The notes beneath the pieces are model-generated. The model was not told the DNA's origin. It searched no databases and was given only the letters and a program-made list of their open reading frames with translations. From Novosphingobium kaempferiae (GTDB lineage: Bacteria; Pseudomonadota; Alphaproteobacteria; Sphingomonadales; Sphingomonadaceae), in assembly GCF_021227995.1 (NCBI RefSeq), contig NZ_CP089301.1, forward strand, positions 2,976,001 to 3,040,000: a stretch of DNA of 64,000 bases, in the 5' to 3' direction. The position numbers were made by a program, and so were the translations under genes. Positions 16,903-25,193 of this stretch are shown here, piece after piece (position 1 is the first letter of the stretch; every line of letters starts with the position of its first letter).

Positions 16903-17769
16903 ATGCGCATCCACGTCGTCTTCGCATCGCTGGGCCGCGCGCCGCTCCTCGCCCGCACGGTGGACCGGCTGGCGGACCAGACCCGGCAACCCGACGGCGT
17001 GCTCGTCTCCGCCACCAAGCCCGAGGACGTCGAGGGTATCGGCGGGGGCCGCATGAAGGCAGAGGTCATCCTCGGCGCGAAGGGCCTGTGCCGCCAGCGC
17101 AACCACGCGCTGCGCCACCTTGCCGACCGGGCGGACGTCATCGTCTTCTTCGACGACGACTTCGTGCCCCACAACGACTACCTCGCCGTGATCGAGGAGA
17201 CGCTGGCCTCCGACCCGGGAATCGTCGGTGCGACGGGCGATCTCCTCGCCGACGGCATCCATGGCGACGAGATCCCCTTCGATGATGCCGTTCGGCGCCT
17301 CGATGGTCACGTTGGGTGCCGCTCGGTGCCGTTCAGTGCGCGCCGTGCGCTTTACGGATGCAACATGGCGATCCGCCTGAAAGCCGCGGAAAACCTGTGG
17401 TTCGACGAGGCGCTGCCGCTCTACGGCTGGCAGGAGGACATCGACTACACTTACCGCCTCGGACGGCGCGGAAGGCTGGTTTCCGGCCCCTGCCTGACCG
17501 GCATCCACCTCGGCACCCGCAGCGCCAGAAGCCCCGGAAAACGGCTGGGTTACTCGCAGGTCGCGAACCTCGTCCACCTCTGGCGCAAGGGCACGATGCA
17601 GCCCAACCTCGGCCAGCGCCTGCTCCTCCAGAACCTCGCCTCGAACGCGGTCCGCAGCCTGTTTCCCGAGCCCCACATCGACCGCCGCGGCCGCCTGCTG
17701 GGCAACCTCATCGCCATCGTCGACCTGCTGCGCGGCAGGATCGACCCGCGCCGCGTGGAGACGATGTGA
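16903..17769 (+). CDS. Family 2 glycosyltransferase (operon position 3)
   Basis: Glycosyltransferase of 288 residues, GT-A fold. MRIHVVFASLGRAPLLARTVDRLADQTRQPDGVLVS opens the Rossmann-like half, GAKGLCRQRNHALRHL is a donor-binding segment, and VIVFFDDDFVPHNDYL is the metal-binding DDD motif. YGWQEDIDYTYRLGRRG carries the probable catalytic ED pair. The ATG lies two bases after the previous stop, and the next gene starts two bases after this stop, so the genes are almost certainly translated together. The enzyme would extend a lipid-linked repeat unit in the cytoplasm. Confidence 0.88.
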   Translation: MRIHVVFASLGRAPLLARTVDRLADQTRQPDGVLVSATKPEDVEGIGGGRMKAEVILGAKGLCRQRNHALRHLADRADVIVFFDDDFVPHNDYLAVIEETLASDPGIVGATGDLLADGIHGDEIPFDDAVRRLDGHVGCRSVPFSARRALYGCNMAIRLKAAENLWFDEALPLYGWQEDIDYTYRLGRRGRLVSGPCLTGIHLGTRSARSPGKRLGYSQVANLVHLWRKGTMQPNLGQRLLLQNLASNAVRSLFPEPHIDRRGRLLGNLIAIVDLLRGRIDPRRVETM

Positions 17770-17771
17770 CG

Positions 17772-18863
17772 ATGCTCCAGCCGATCTATTTCAACGGCAA
17801 GTTCTACGGCGGCGCGCTCAACGGCGTCCACCGCGTCGCCGACCGGCTGATCCGCGAATGCGACCGGATGCTCGCCCTCGTCCCGCGCGAGGAACGGCCG
17901 CCCGCCTACCTCATGACCAGCGCCAGCGCGACCTGGGTGCCGCCGCTGGAGGCCATCGAGCGGCGCGACTACGCCCGCACCGACCAGCTCTGGGAACAGG
18001 TCGTCCTCCCCCTCGCCGCGCGCGACGGGGTGCTGGTGAACCTCGCGAACCTCGCCCCGGTGGCCCACCGCAACAAGATCACGATGATCCACGACGTGCA
18101 GTTCCTCTTCACCGACTGCGGCTATCCGGCGCGGCAGCGGCTCGGCTACCGCTGGCTCACCCCGCTGCTGGGGCGGTCGAGCAAGGCGACGCTGACGGTG
18201 TCGGAATTCTCGCGCCGGATGCTAGACCAGCACGCGATCTCCTTCGCCGACCGGACCCGCGTGATCGCCAACGGCGCCGACCACATCCTCGACGCCGGAG
18301 AGGATCACGGCCTGCGCGAGAGGCTGGGGCTGGAACCCGGCAGCTACGCGGTCCTATTCGGCAGCGTGAAGGCCTACAAGAACAACGCCACGCCCTTCGC
18401 CGCCTTCGCCTCCGGGGAGACCGGGCCGACGCGGCTGGTGGTGGTGGGGCCGGGGCGCGAGGATCTCCTCGCCGCCGGGCTCACGCCGCCGCAGGATGCG
18501 GTGTTCGCCGGGCGGCCGAGCGATGCGGAGCTGAAGGGGCTGCTCAGCGCGGCGCTGGCCATCCTGTTCCCCTCGCGCACCGAAGGCTTCGGGCTGCCGC
18601 CGCTGGAGGCGATGCTCTGCGGATGCCCGGTCATCGCGAGCCCGGCGGGCGCGATCCCCGAGGCCTGCGGCGATGCCGCGCTCTACGCCGGGACCGAGCG
18701 GCCCGGGGAATGGAGCGAGGCGATCAACCGCCTGCGCACCGACCCGGACCTGCGCGCCGCCAAGATCGCGCAAGGGAAGCGGCAGGCCGCGCGCTTCACC
18801 TGGAGCGAGGCGGGCACGCGGCTGATGGACGTCATCCGGCAGGTTGGACAGGAGAAGCGATGA
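17772..18863 (+). CDS. Family 4 glycosyltransferase (operon position 4)
   Basis: Glycosyltransferase of 363 residues. The N-terminus YFNGKFYGGALNGVHRVADRLIREC resembles the GT4 enzyme at 10141-11409, and both share the NG-x-F and GVxRV pattern, so they may be paralogues. VTMIHDVQFL-type and ASKATLTVSEFSRRML-type segments follow. The donor site is in LFPSRTEGFGLPPLEAMLCGCPVIASPAGAIPEACGDAA. The stop overlaps the next start by four bases. Donor and linkage are unknown. Confidence 0.88.
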   Translation: MLQPIYFNGKFYGGALNGVHRVADRLIRECDRMLALVPREERPPAYLMTSASATWVPPLEAIERRDYARTDQLWEQVVLPLAARDGVLVNLANLAPVAHRNKITMIHDVQFLFTDCGYPARQRLGYRWLTPLLGRSSKATLTVSEFSRRMLDQHAISFADRTRVIANGADHILDAGEDHGLRERLGLEPGSYAVLFGSVKAYKNNATPFAAFASGETGPTRLVVVGPGREDLLAAGLTPPQDAVFAGRPSDAELKGLLSAALAILFPSRTEGFGLPPLEAMLCGCPVIASPAGAIPEACGDAALYAGTERPGEWSEAINRLRTDPDLRAAKIAQGKRQAARFTWSEAGTRLMDVIRQVGQEKR

Positions 18864-19786
18864 TGCAGGCCCCCACCCCCCACCGGCCGCAGGTCGACGT
18901 GGTGATCCCGACCTACAACCGCCGTGCGCTGCTGCCCACCGCCATCGCCAGCATCAAGGCGCAGACGCTGCCGGTGACGCGCATCTTCGTGGTCGACGAC
19001 GGCTCCACCGACGGCACCATCGAATGGCTGCGCGAACTTGCGGCCGAAGACCTCAGCATCGAGTTCATCGAGATGCAGCACGGCGGCGCCAACGTCGCGC
19101 GCAACGCCGGGATCGCGCGGGCGCGCTCGGAATGGGTGGCGTTTCTCGATTCCGACGACGCCTGGGAGCCGGACAAGCTGGAGCGCCAGTTCGCCATGCT
19201 GGAAGAGCGCCCCAACCTCGTCGGCCTGTTCTGCGGGTTCCGGCTGGTGGGCGTGACGTCCCGCGCGATCCACCGCCCGCGCGACAATCCCTCGCTGCTC
19301 GACCTGCGCGGCTCCAACGTGCTGGGCAGCACGTCGGGCGCGGTGATCCGGCGCGACGCGCTGGAGGCGGCGGGCGGCTTCAACCCCGCGCTGCCGAGCT
19401 GCCAGGACTGGGACTTGTGGTTCCGCCTGCGCAAGATGGGGCCGATGGGCGTCGCGCGCCTGCCGCTCGTCCTGTTCAACTGCGGCCCGCACGAGCGGAT
19501 CACCACCAACATGCAGAAGGTCGTCTCCGGCCACCGCGCCATCTTCGTCCACCTCCTCGCCGACGTGGAGAGCGCACGCGAACGCAACATCGTGCTCGCC
19601 CAGCACATGCTGACCGAGGCCGACATCAAGCGCCGCTTCGGGGACTATCGCGCCGCGCTGCAACTGGTCGCGCGCTCGGTCATACGGGTGCCGACCAGGC
19701 GCGCGCTGGCGATCGCGGTGCGCACCGCGCAATGCATCTGGCGCGACCGGCAGCGCCGCGCGCCTTCTACCGCCAGCCCGGCATGA
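18860..19786 (+). CDS. Family 2 glycosyltransferase (operon position 5)
   Basis: Glycosyltransferase of 308 residues with the classical GT2 layout: VDVVIPTYNRRALLPTAIASIKAQT, FVVDDGSTDGTIEWL, GGANVARNAGIARA, VAFLDSDDAWEPDKLERQ (DXD metal site) and a later LPSCQDWDLWFRL acceptor-site motif. A gag-rich ribosome-binding site (GGAGAAG) precedes the ATGATG start, which overlaps the previous gene. Its own stop overlaps the flippase start. It would transfer one of the later sugars of the repeat unit before export. Confidence 0.9.
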   Translation: MMQAPTPHRPQVDVVIPTYNRRALLPTAIASIKAQTLPVTRIFVVDDGSTDGTIEWLRELAAEDLSIEFIEMQHGGANVARNAGIARARSEWVAFLDSDDAWEPDKLERQFAMLEERPNLVGLFCGFRLVGVTSRAIHRPRDNPSLLDLRGSNVLGSTSGAVIRRDALEAAGGFNPALPSCQDWDLWFRLRKMGPMGVARLPLVLFNCGPHERITTNMQKVVSGHRAIFVHLLADVESARERNIVLAQHMLTEADIKRRFGDYRAALQLVARSVIRVPTRRALAIAVRTAQCIWRDRQRRAPSTASPA

Positions 19787-21276
19787 CCAAAGTCGGCGTC
19801 GCCCGGGGCGCGGCAGCGCTCAGCGTCACCCGTGTGGTGACGAACATCGCGAACCTCGTCGCGATGGTGGTGCTCGCGCGGCTGCTGACGCCGCAGGACT
19901 TCGGCCTCGTCGCGATCTGCACGACGGTGCTCGGCATCCTCGTCGCGCTGACCGAGCTGTCGGTGGGCGCCGCGCTGGTCCAGCGGGCCGAGACGTCGCA
20001 GGAGCATGTCGACAGCGCCTGGACCATGTCGCTGGTGCGCGCGGTGCTGATCGCGGTCGGCTTCGCGCTCGCCTCGGTGCCGCTGGCGAAGCTCTACGGC
20101 GACATGCGCCTCGCCCCGCTGTTCGTCCTGTCCGGCGTGACCGGCGCGCTGGCGGGGCTCACCAACCCGCTCGTCGCCCTGCGCACCCGGCAGATGAGCT
20201 TCCGGCCGATGATCCTCATGCAGGTGGTGCAGAAGCTGGCGACGCTGGCGATCTCGATCGGGCTGGCGCTGTGGCTGCGCAACTACTGGGCGATCGTCGT
20301 CGGCAGCGCGATCGGCACCGCGATCTCGACGCTGCTGAGCTATGCTCTCGTCCCCTACCGCCCGCGCTTCACGCTGTCCCGCTCGCGCGATCTCCTCGGC
20401 TTTTCGAGCTGGCTGTTCCTCGGCCAGGCGATGAACACGCTGAACTGGCGCTTCGACCAGCTCGTGATCGGCCTGTTCCTGCCGCCCGCGCAGCTTGGTG
20501 CCTATTCGATGGCCGACAACGTCGCCGCCATCCCCAGCCGCGAGGCGACGACGCCGCTGATCCAGTCGCTGTTCCCCAGCTTCGCGCGGATGCAGGACGA
20601 CCGGGCGCGGCTGCGCTCCGCCTACCAGACCGCGCAAGGGGCCATCGGCATCGTCGCGCTGCCCATCGCGGTCGGCTTCATGCTGCTCGCCGAACCCTTC
20701 GTGAAACTGGCGCTCGGCCCCAAGTGGTCGGCGACGATCCCGCTGATCGAGGTGATCGGCCTGTGCTACGCGATCCAGACGCTCGTCACCGCATCCCGAC
20801 CGCTGGCGATGGCCAAGGGCGCGACGCGGGCGCTGTTCGTCCGCGACGTCTGGGGGCTGCTGCTGCGCGTACCCTGCGTCACGCTGGGCATGATCGGCTG
20901 GGGGCTGACCGGGCTCGTCTGGGGTCGCTTCCTGAGTGCGCTGATCGGCCTGTTCATCACGTCGGCGCTGGTGCGATCGATGACGGGGCTGTCGAGCCTC
21001 GACCAGTTGCTCGCCCATCGCCGGACCATCGCGGCGGTGCTGTGCATGACCGTGGTCGTCGTCGCGACCGACCACCAGTTGCTCGCATGGAGCGCCGGGC
21101 CGCTGCTGAGGATCGCCGTCCTCTCCCCGCTGGGCGCGCTGGCCTATACGGCGGCGCTGCACCTGCTGTGGATCGCCAGCGGGCGGTGCGCCGGCGCGGA
21201 AGCCGAACTGCTCGGCCTCGCGCGCGGCGCGATCGCGAAGTTCAGGAAGGGCAAGGCCCGTCCTGCCGTAATCTAG
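19783..21276 (+). CDS. Wzx-like oligosaccharide flippase (MATE/MVF-type polysaccharide transporter)
   Basis: Polytopic inner-membrane protein of 497 residues that would flip the undecaprenol-linked repeat unit to the periplasm. At least ten hydrophobic helices are visible. The N-terminal GAAALSVTRVVTNIANLVAMVVLARLLTPQDFGLVAI and LLGFSSWLFLGQAMNTLNWRFDQLVIG motifs are typical of the lipopolysaccharide/O-unit flippase family. Start overlaps the preceding glycosyltransferase stop. It ends the six-gene operon; a 319-base repeat-rich gap follows. Together with the Wzy-like polymerase at 26147-27616 and the Wzc- and Wza-like proteins it completes a Wzx/Wzy-dependent pathway. Confidence 0.88.
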   Translation: MTKVGVARGAAALSVTRVVTNIANLVAMVVLARLLTPQDFGLVAICTTVLGILVALTELSVGAALVQRAETSQEHVDSAWTMSLVRAVLIAVGFALASVPLAKLYGDMRLAPLFVLSGVTGALAGLTNPLVALRTRQMSFRPMILMQVVQKLATLAISIGLALWLRNYWAIVVGSAIGTAISTLLSYALVPYRPRFTLSRSRDLLGFSSWLFLGQAMNTLNWRFDQLVIGLFLPPAQLGAYSMADNVAAIPSREATTPLIQSLFPSFARMQDDRARLRSAYQTAQGAIGIVALPIAVGFMLLAEPFVKLALGPKWSATIPLIEVIGLCYAIQTLVTASRPLAMAKGATRALFVRDVWGLLLRVPCVTLGMIGWGLTGLVWGRFLSALIGLFITSALVRSMTGLSSLDQLLAHRRTIAAVLCMTVVVVATDHQLLAWSAGPLLRIAVLSPLGALAYTAALHLLWIASGRCAGAEAELLGLARGAIAKFRKGKARPAVI

Positions 21277-21334
21277 AACTTCGTCATGACCTTAAGCATC
21301 GGCATAGCCTGAAGCATCGTCATGAACTTTAGCT

Positions 21335-21424
21335 TCGTCATTGCGAGCGCAGCGAAGCAATCCATGGTTGGCCCCCTATGCTCCATTGAGCCGCTGGATT
21401 GCTTCGCTGCGCTCGCAATGACGA
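21335..21424. repeat. Palindromic repeat A, copy 2
   Basis: Arms of the CGTCATTGCGAGCGCAGCGA type with a G in the matching position of the other arm; the spacer (about 32 bases) is longer than in the other copies. It lies between the converging flippase and glycoside hydrolase genes. A short degenerate CTTCGTCATGA/AAGCATCG tandem precedes it (21277-21334). The whole 21277-21595 gap holds only repeats. Confidence 0.92.
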
Positions 21425-21492
21425 AAGGGTGGTTCGAACGATGGTTCAAACCGATGTCATCGCGCCATCAAGCATGCCTGCATCTCATCGAC

Positions 21493-21573
21493 CGTCATTC
21501 CCGCGAAGGCGGGAACCCATCTCCTGACGTCACCTGCAGCACCGCCGGAAGATGGATCCCCGCCTTCGCGAGG
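21493..21573. repeat. Palindromic repeat B (GTCATTCCCGCGAAGGCGGG type)
   Basis: One arm GTCATTCCCGCGAAGGCGGG and a partial inverse arm CCCCGCCTTCGCGAGG about 60 bases later. It is a different family from repeat A and the only copy noticed in the window. It lies just past the stop of the glycoside hydrolase and may act as a bidirectional terminator. Confidence 0.75.
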
Positions 21574-21595
21574 TGGCGACCGATGTTTCCGTGCC

Positions 21596-22552
21596 TCAGG
21601 CCGTGAGGACCGACCGCAGCGCGGCCACCGCGGGCCTCGGCGACAGGTCGTTGTTGAACAGGCCGAAGTTGGTCATCTCGCTCGTCCCCTTCCACGAGAA
21701 CAGCTCGTAGATGCTGATCGTGTTGACGTAGGACCGCCCGAGCGCGGTGCGCACGTCGGAGGCGAGCAGGGTCGCCTGCTGGCTGAGGCTGACCGGGGGC
21801 GAGGTCACGTTCTTCGAACTGCCGCCGGTCGTGCGGCCCCATTCGGTGATGACACCCTGCGTATGCTTGCCTTCGACGACCTTGGTGCGGAAACCGTCGA
21901 GGCGCGAGGCGACGTTGCTCGGCGGGGTCGGGTAGATGTGCGAATTGGAGTAGGTGGTGAACGGCGCCTGCTGCGCCTGCATGAAGTCGTTGCTGGCGAT
22001 CAGCGGGATCGACCGCAGCACCGGGTCGATCTTGATGGCCGCGTGGAAGTCCTTGATGAAGGCCATCAGCGCCGGGGCATTGCCGGTACGGAAGCCGAGC
22101 CGCTTGTCGGTGACGCCGTTGTAGGTCACCGGGTTGAGGTCCGGCTCGTTGGGGAACTCGATGGCCCAGATCGACCCCGGCACGGTGGCGAGGAACGAGC
22201 GCAGGTCGCGCAGGGTGACGGCGATGTCGCGCACCGAGAGCGTGAAGCAGAACTTCACCCCGGCGCGCGCGAGGCCGACGTAGGTCGCCCAGCCCGCCGT
22301 GCCGCTGTAGGGCTCACGGCACCGCATCTTGCGGACGCCGCCCAGCTTGTCGAGCGCGGACATGATGTTGGCGAGCTTGTAGACGGACTGGGTGTCCTGC
22401 GGCCGCCCCTGCACCATGAAGCGCGCGATTTGCGCCGGTCCCGCCTTGGCGACCGCCGGAATCAACGGAGCAGCGGCCATACCAGCGACTAACTGACGGC
22501 GAGATAACGCAAATTTTTCTTCAGACAATGCCAATAACTCCGCGTGAGGCAT
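21596..22552 (-). CDS. Tat-exported glycoside-hydrolase-like protein (TIM-barrel clan A type)
   Basis: Periplasmic or secreted protein of about 318 residues, likely to cut or trim a polysaccharide. The ATG at 22552 follows GGAG; the Tat signal SRRQLVAGMAAAPLIPAVAKAG comes next. IWAIEFPNEPDLNPVTYNG contains the NEP acid/base motif and GVITEWGRTTGG the strand-7 nucleophile glutamate, the two-glutamate pattern of clan GH-A families such as GH5 or GH39. An upstream start at 22594 is possible. It lies downstream of the minus-strand exopolysaccharide genes and may trim the product or clear periplasmic polymer. The exact GH family is not assigned. Confidence 0.7.
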   Translation of the reverse strand: MPHAELLALSEEKFALSRRQLVAGMAAAPLIPAVAKAGPAQIARFMVQGRPQDTQSVYKLANIMSALDKLGGVRKMRCREPYSGTAGWATYVGLARAGVKFCFTLSVRDIAVTLRDLRSFLATVPGSIWAIEFPNEPDLNPVTYNGVTDKRLGFRTGNAPALMAFIKDFHAAIKIDPVLRSIPLIASNDFMQAQQAPFTTYSNSHIYPTPPSNVASRLDGFRTKVVEGKHTQGVITEWGRTTGGSSKNVTSPPVSLSQQATLLASDVRTALGRSYVNTISIYELFSWKGTSEMTNFGLFNNDLSPRPAVAALRSVLTA

Positions 22553-22702
22553 GTTGCTCTGCTCCGCGCTACAATATTGGTCGGACAGGGTCACCGTACC
22601 CGAAGGACCGTTCAGGACGCACAGCCCCCTGCATACGGCGACTTGCTTCAGCGATTTCGGCCTTCACTGAATTTATTGAATTTTATTACTGACAAACGAT
22701 AG

Positions 22703-23923
22703 TCATTGATGCTCCTGCGCGCGCAGAAGCCGCTGCACCGCGCCGCGATCCGCCGGAAGGCACTGCCGCGCGTCCGGACGGGCGGCGACCGTGCAGTCCC
22801 ACAGCGCCATTTCCGTGCGCGACGCATGGTTGCGCGTGAAGACGAACGCCGGGCGATCCTGATCGGACAGGGCGCGCACGCGGTTGCTCTCCAGCAGCGC
22901 GGGGGAGTTCCAGCCGACCACCGCGCAATCGGTCTTACCAGCGCAGCGGGACATGGCGTCCATCGCCCAGCGGCCTGCGGGAACCGCCGGGTCGACCGCG
23001 ACCATGATGGCGGAGGAGAGCTGCCGGGCGGGCAAGCTGGACGTCGGCCCGGAGGTCAGTGCTGTCGGATGGGCCGGAACCAGGGCGGGCAAGGGAGACG
23101 GCGCGATCGGGCCGGGCTCCGGCGCGGCCTCGCCCCCCTCGCCGAAGATCGCGACGAGTTGCGGCACGACCGGTTCGGGCACGCCGAGCGCGGCCTTCCT
23201 GCCCCCGCCCCACGGGAACCGGTAGAAGACATGCGCGCCAACGGTCGCCAGCTTGGCGAGGGTCGGCGCCCAATAAGGATAGACGTAGTCGGCATGGTAA
23301 TGCGTGGCGTCGCCGACCACGGGGTCCACCGCTCCGTCGAGCGCGGCGGCGGCAAGCGCCCGCGCCCTCCCCCACGCCGCCACGCCGGGCCTGCGCGCAA
23401 GGGCGCCGTCGCAGGTGAAGGTGAACTGGCACCCGGTCGAAAGCTCCGACCCCTGAAACACCGCGCCGCAGACGCTCGCGGGGTAGGCGGCATGGCGGAT
23501 CCGGTTGAGCACGACCTGGATCACGGCGCGCTCTCCGCCCGGATCGTCGCCCGCCTCGTACCACGCGGCGGCGGCAAGGCAGGTCAGCGCCCGCTGCCGG
23601 TCCACCTCGGCCCCTGCGAACCGATAGGGCAGGCCCGCGCCCGGCGCGGCATCGATCGCACGCCGCGCATTCATCAGCCGCGCATCGACGGGCGAGATCG
23701 CGGGCTCCGTGCTTCCGGGCGCGGTGGCGAACGGCGTGAAGACGCGCGCCGATGCCAGCGTCGAACTCATCGGCAGCGGGATGTGGATGCGATCCGCAGG
23801 CAGGGTGTAGGACGAAAGCAGCGCCGCGACGACGATCGCGGCGGGCCCGCGCGCCACCCCCAGCGGTCCGGACCACGCTGGTCGCCCGACCGGGGCCGGG
23901 ATCGAGTCGACGAGATCGTACAC
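22703..23923 (-). CDS. SleB-like cell wall hydrolase
   Basis: Protein of 406 residues with a possible N-terminal membrane anchor (GPAAIVVAALLSSYTLPADRIHI, about residues 26-50). A hydrolase_2 (SleB) domain spans about residues 110-225: RALTCLAAAAWYEAGDDPGGERAVIQVVLNRIRH, then GAVFQGSELSTGCQFTFTCDG and ATHYHADYVYPYWAPTLAKLATVGAHVFYRF. These enzymes are peptidoglycan lytic transglycosylase-like hydrolases. The C-terminal ~150 residues are proline-rich and then a small cysteine-containing segment of unknown role. The GTG at 23923 is the first in-frame start. Adjacent placement to the glycan export genes suggests it opens peptidoglycan for the secretion complex; this is inference. Confidence 0.8.
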   Translation of the reverse strand: MYDLVDSIPAPVGRPAWSGPLGVARGPAAIVVAALLSSYTLPADRIHIPLPMSSTLASARVFTPFATAPGSTEPAISPVDARLMNARRAIDAAPGAGLPYRFAGAEVDRQRALTCLAAAAWYEAGDDPGGERAVIQVVLNRIRHAAYPASVCGAVFQGSELSTGCQFTFTCDGALARRPGVAAWGRARALAAAALDGAVDPVVGDATHYHADYVYPYWAPTLAKLATVGAHVFYRFPWGGGRKAALGVPEPVVPQLVAIFGEGGEAAPEPGPIAPSPLPALVPAHPTALTSGPTSSLPARQLSSAIMVAVDPAVPAGRWAMDAMSRCAGKTDCAVVGWNSPALLESNRVRALSDQDRPAFVFTRNHASRTEMALWDCTVAARPDARQCLPADRGAVQRLLRAQEHQ

Positions 23924-24060
23924 CCCACTGTGATGCCTCTCACGGCGGCATGGTGACAGGACGCAACCGGGCTAGCGCAGGCGCGCGCGGAGTACCTCTT
24001 CGGAGGTGTTCTGGCGGGGTTAGGTGCCGCCAGGTGCGTCTAGGTTCCGTTAAGTACCGC

Positions 24061-25167
24061 TCAGGCAAGGTTCAGTGCAGCCCTTGCGGCCAGTTCCTCC
24101 CTCACCCTGCCGCGCCGTTCGCGGTCGAATGCAAGCGCCGCCGCCACCTCTTCCGCGACGCCGGCGGCAGCCTCGCGGGAGATCACGGGAATGGCGAAAC
24201 GGTCCGCAACGACGCGGACTTTGGCGGTTCCGTCATCGATGGCAAGCGCCGGTGCCTCGGCCAGAATCGCGAAGATCAGGGCGTGCAGGCGATTGGTCAC
24301 GACGAGGGCGGCATTGCGGTAAAGCTCGGTCAGTTCGCCCAGCTCGAAGCTGTCGAAAACCCGCAGATTCCAGCCATTCCACCTCTCCTCAAGGCGCGCC
24401 GCCGCCGCCTTGTCCATGGACTTGCGCGGGTCATGGCAGGCGATGGCGATCTGCGCATCGGGCAGGAACGCCAGCGCCGCCTCCACCGCCGCATCGAGCC
24501 CCGGCCCATCGAGCGAACGCCCCTCGCTCCCGTCCATGCAGGGCGCCACGACCACCCATCTGCGCTCCTCTACGGGCGGCAGGACAGCCTGCGGCCCCGG
24601 CGTCGGCAGGAACACCATGTCCGCATGCACCGCCACCGCCTTGCCCGGCAGCAACAGCCCCACATTGCGCGCCGAAGCCTCATCCCGCACGTTGACCACC
24701 GCGCAACGGCGCAGCACCGCCCGCCACAGCCACCGGCGCAAGCGGGACCGGATCACGCTCACGCCCAGCCCCCGCGTCACCAGCTGGCCGCCTCCCAGCC
24801 GCGCGCTGACCGTGGCTAAAAGCAGTCCTGCCAGCGACGCGATCGAGACGTTGTCACGCACCAGCTGCCCGCCGCCGAACACCAGTTCCTTGCCGAAAGT
24901 CCGGCCCGCAAACACCAGAATCCGCCGGCCGGGCACCAGTTCGCCGCCCGCCTCCTCGACCTGCCGGACGATGGCCGGAGGCAATGCCGCCCACCGCCGC
25001 ACCACCCCGCCCCGCCCCTGCGTCAGCGCCAGATTCTGGAGCAAGAGCTTGAGATCGCCGAGATTATGGAGGTCTCCGCAGACGAAGACCTGCCGCCGCG
25101 GCGCCACTGCCGCCACGCTCGCCGGTCCCGTGTTCGAGATGCCATCCCGAACCTGCTGAAACGTCAC
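24061..25167 (-). CDS. Polysaccharide pyruvyl transferase family protein (second)
   Basis: About 368 residues. Family motifs: VFVCGDLHNLGDLKLLLQNLAL, LVFGGGQLVRDN, VVNVRDEASARNVGLL and AALVVTNRLHALIFAILAEAPALAID. Predicted to ketalise or otherwise modify a repeat-unit sugar using phosphoenolpyruvate. The GTG at 25167 was preferred because AGGAG lies seven bases upstream; a TTG at 25185 would add six residues. It shares only the family pattern with the enzyme at 14238-15572, so the two probably modify different sugars or have different acceptors. It lies 26 bases downstream of the PRTase-HAD gene in the minus-strand operon. Confidence 0.82.
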   Translation of the reverse strand: MTFQQVRDGISNTGPASVAAVAPRRQVFVCGDLHNLGDLKLLLQNLALTQGRGGVVRRWAALPPAIVRQVEEAGGELVPGRRILVFAGRTFGKELVFGGGQLVRDNVSIASLAGLLLATVSARLGGGQLVTRGLGVSVIRSRLRRWLWRAVLRRCAVVNVRDEASARNVGLLLPGKAVAVHADMVFLPTPGPQAVLPPVEERRWVVVAPCMDGSEGRSLDGPGLDAAVEAALAFLPDAQIAIACHDPRKSMDKAAAARLEERWNGWNLRVFDSFELGELTELYRNAALVVTNRLHALIFAILAEAPALAIDDGTAKVRVVADRFAIPVISREAAAGVAEEVAAALAFDRERRGRVREELAARAALNLA

Positions 25168-25193
25168 CGCATCGCTCCTCGCCAACTATCGCA

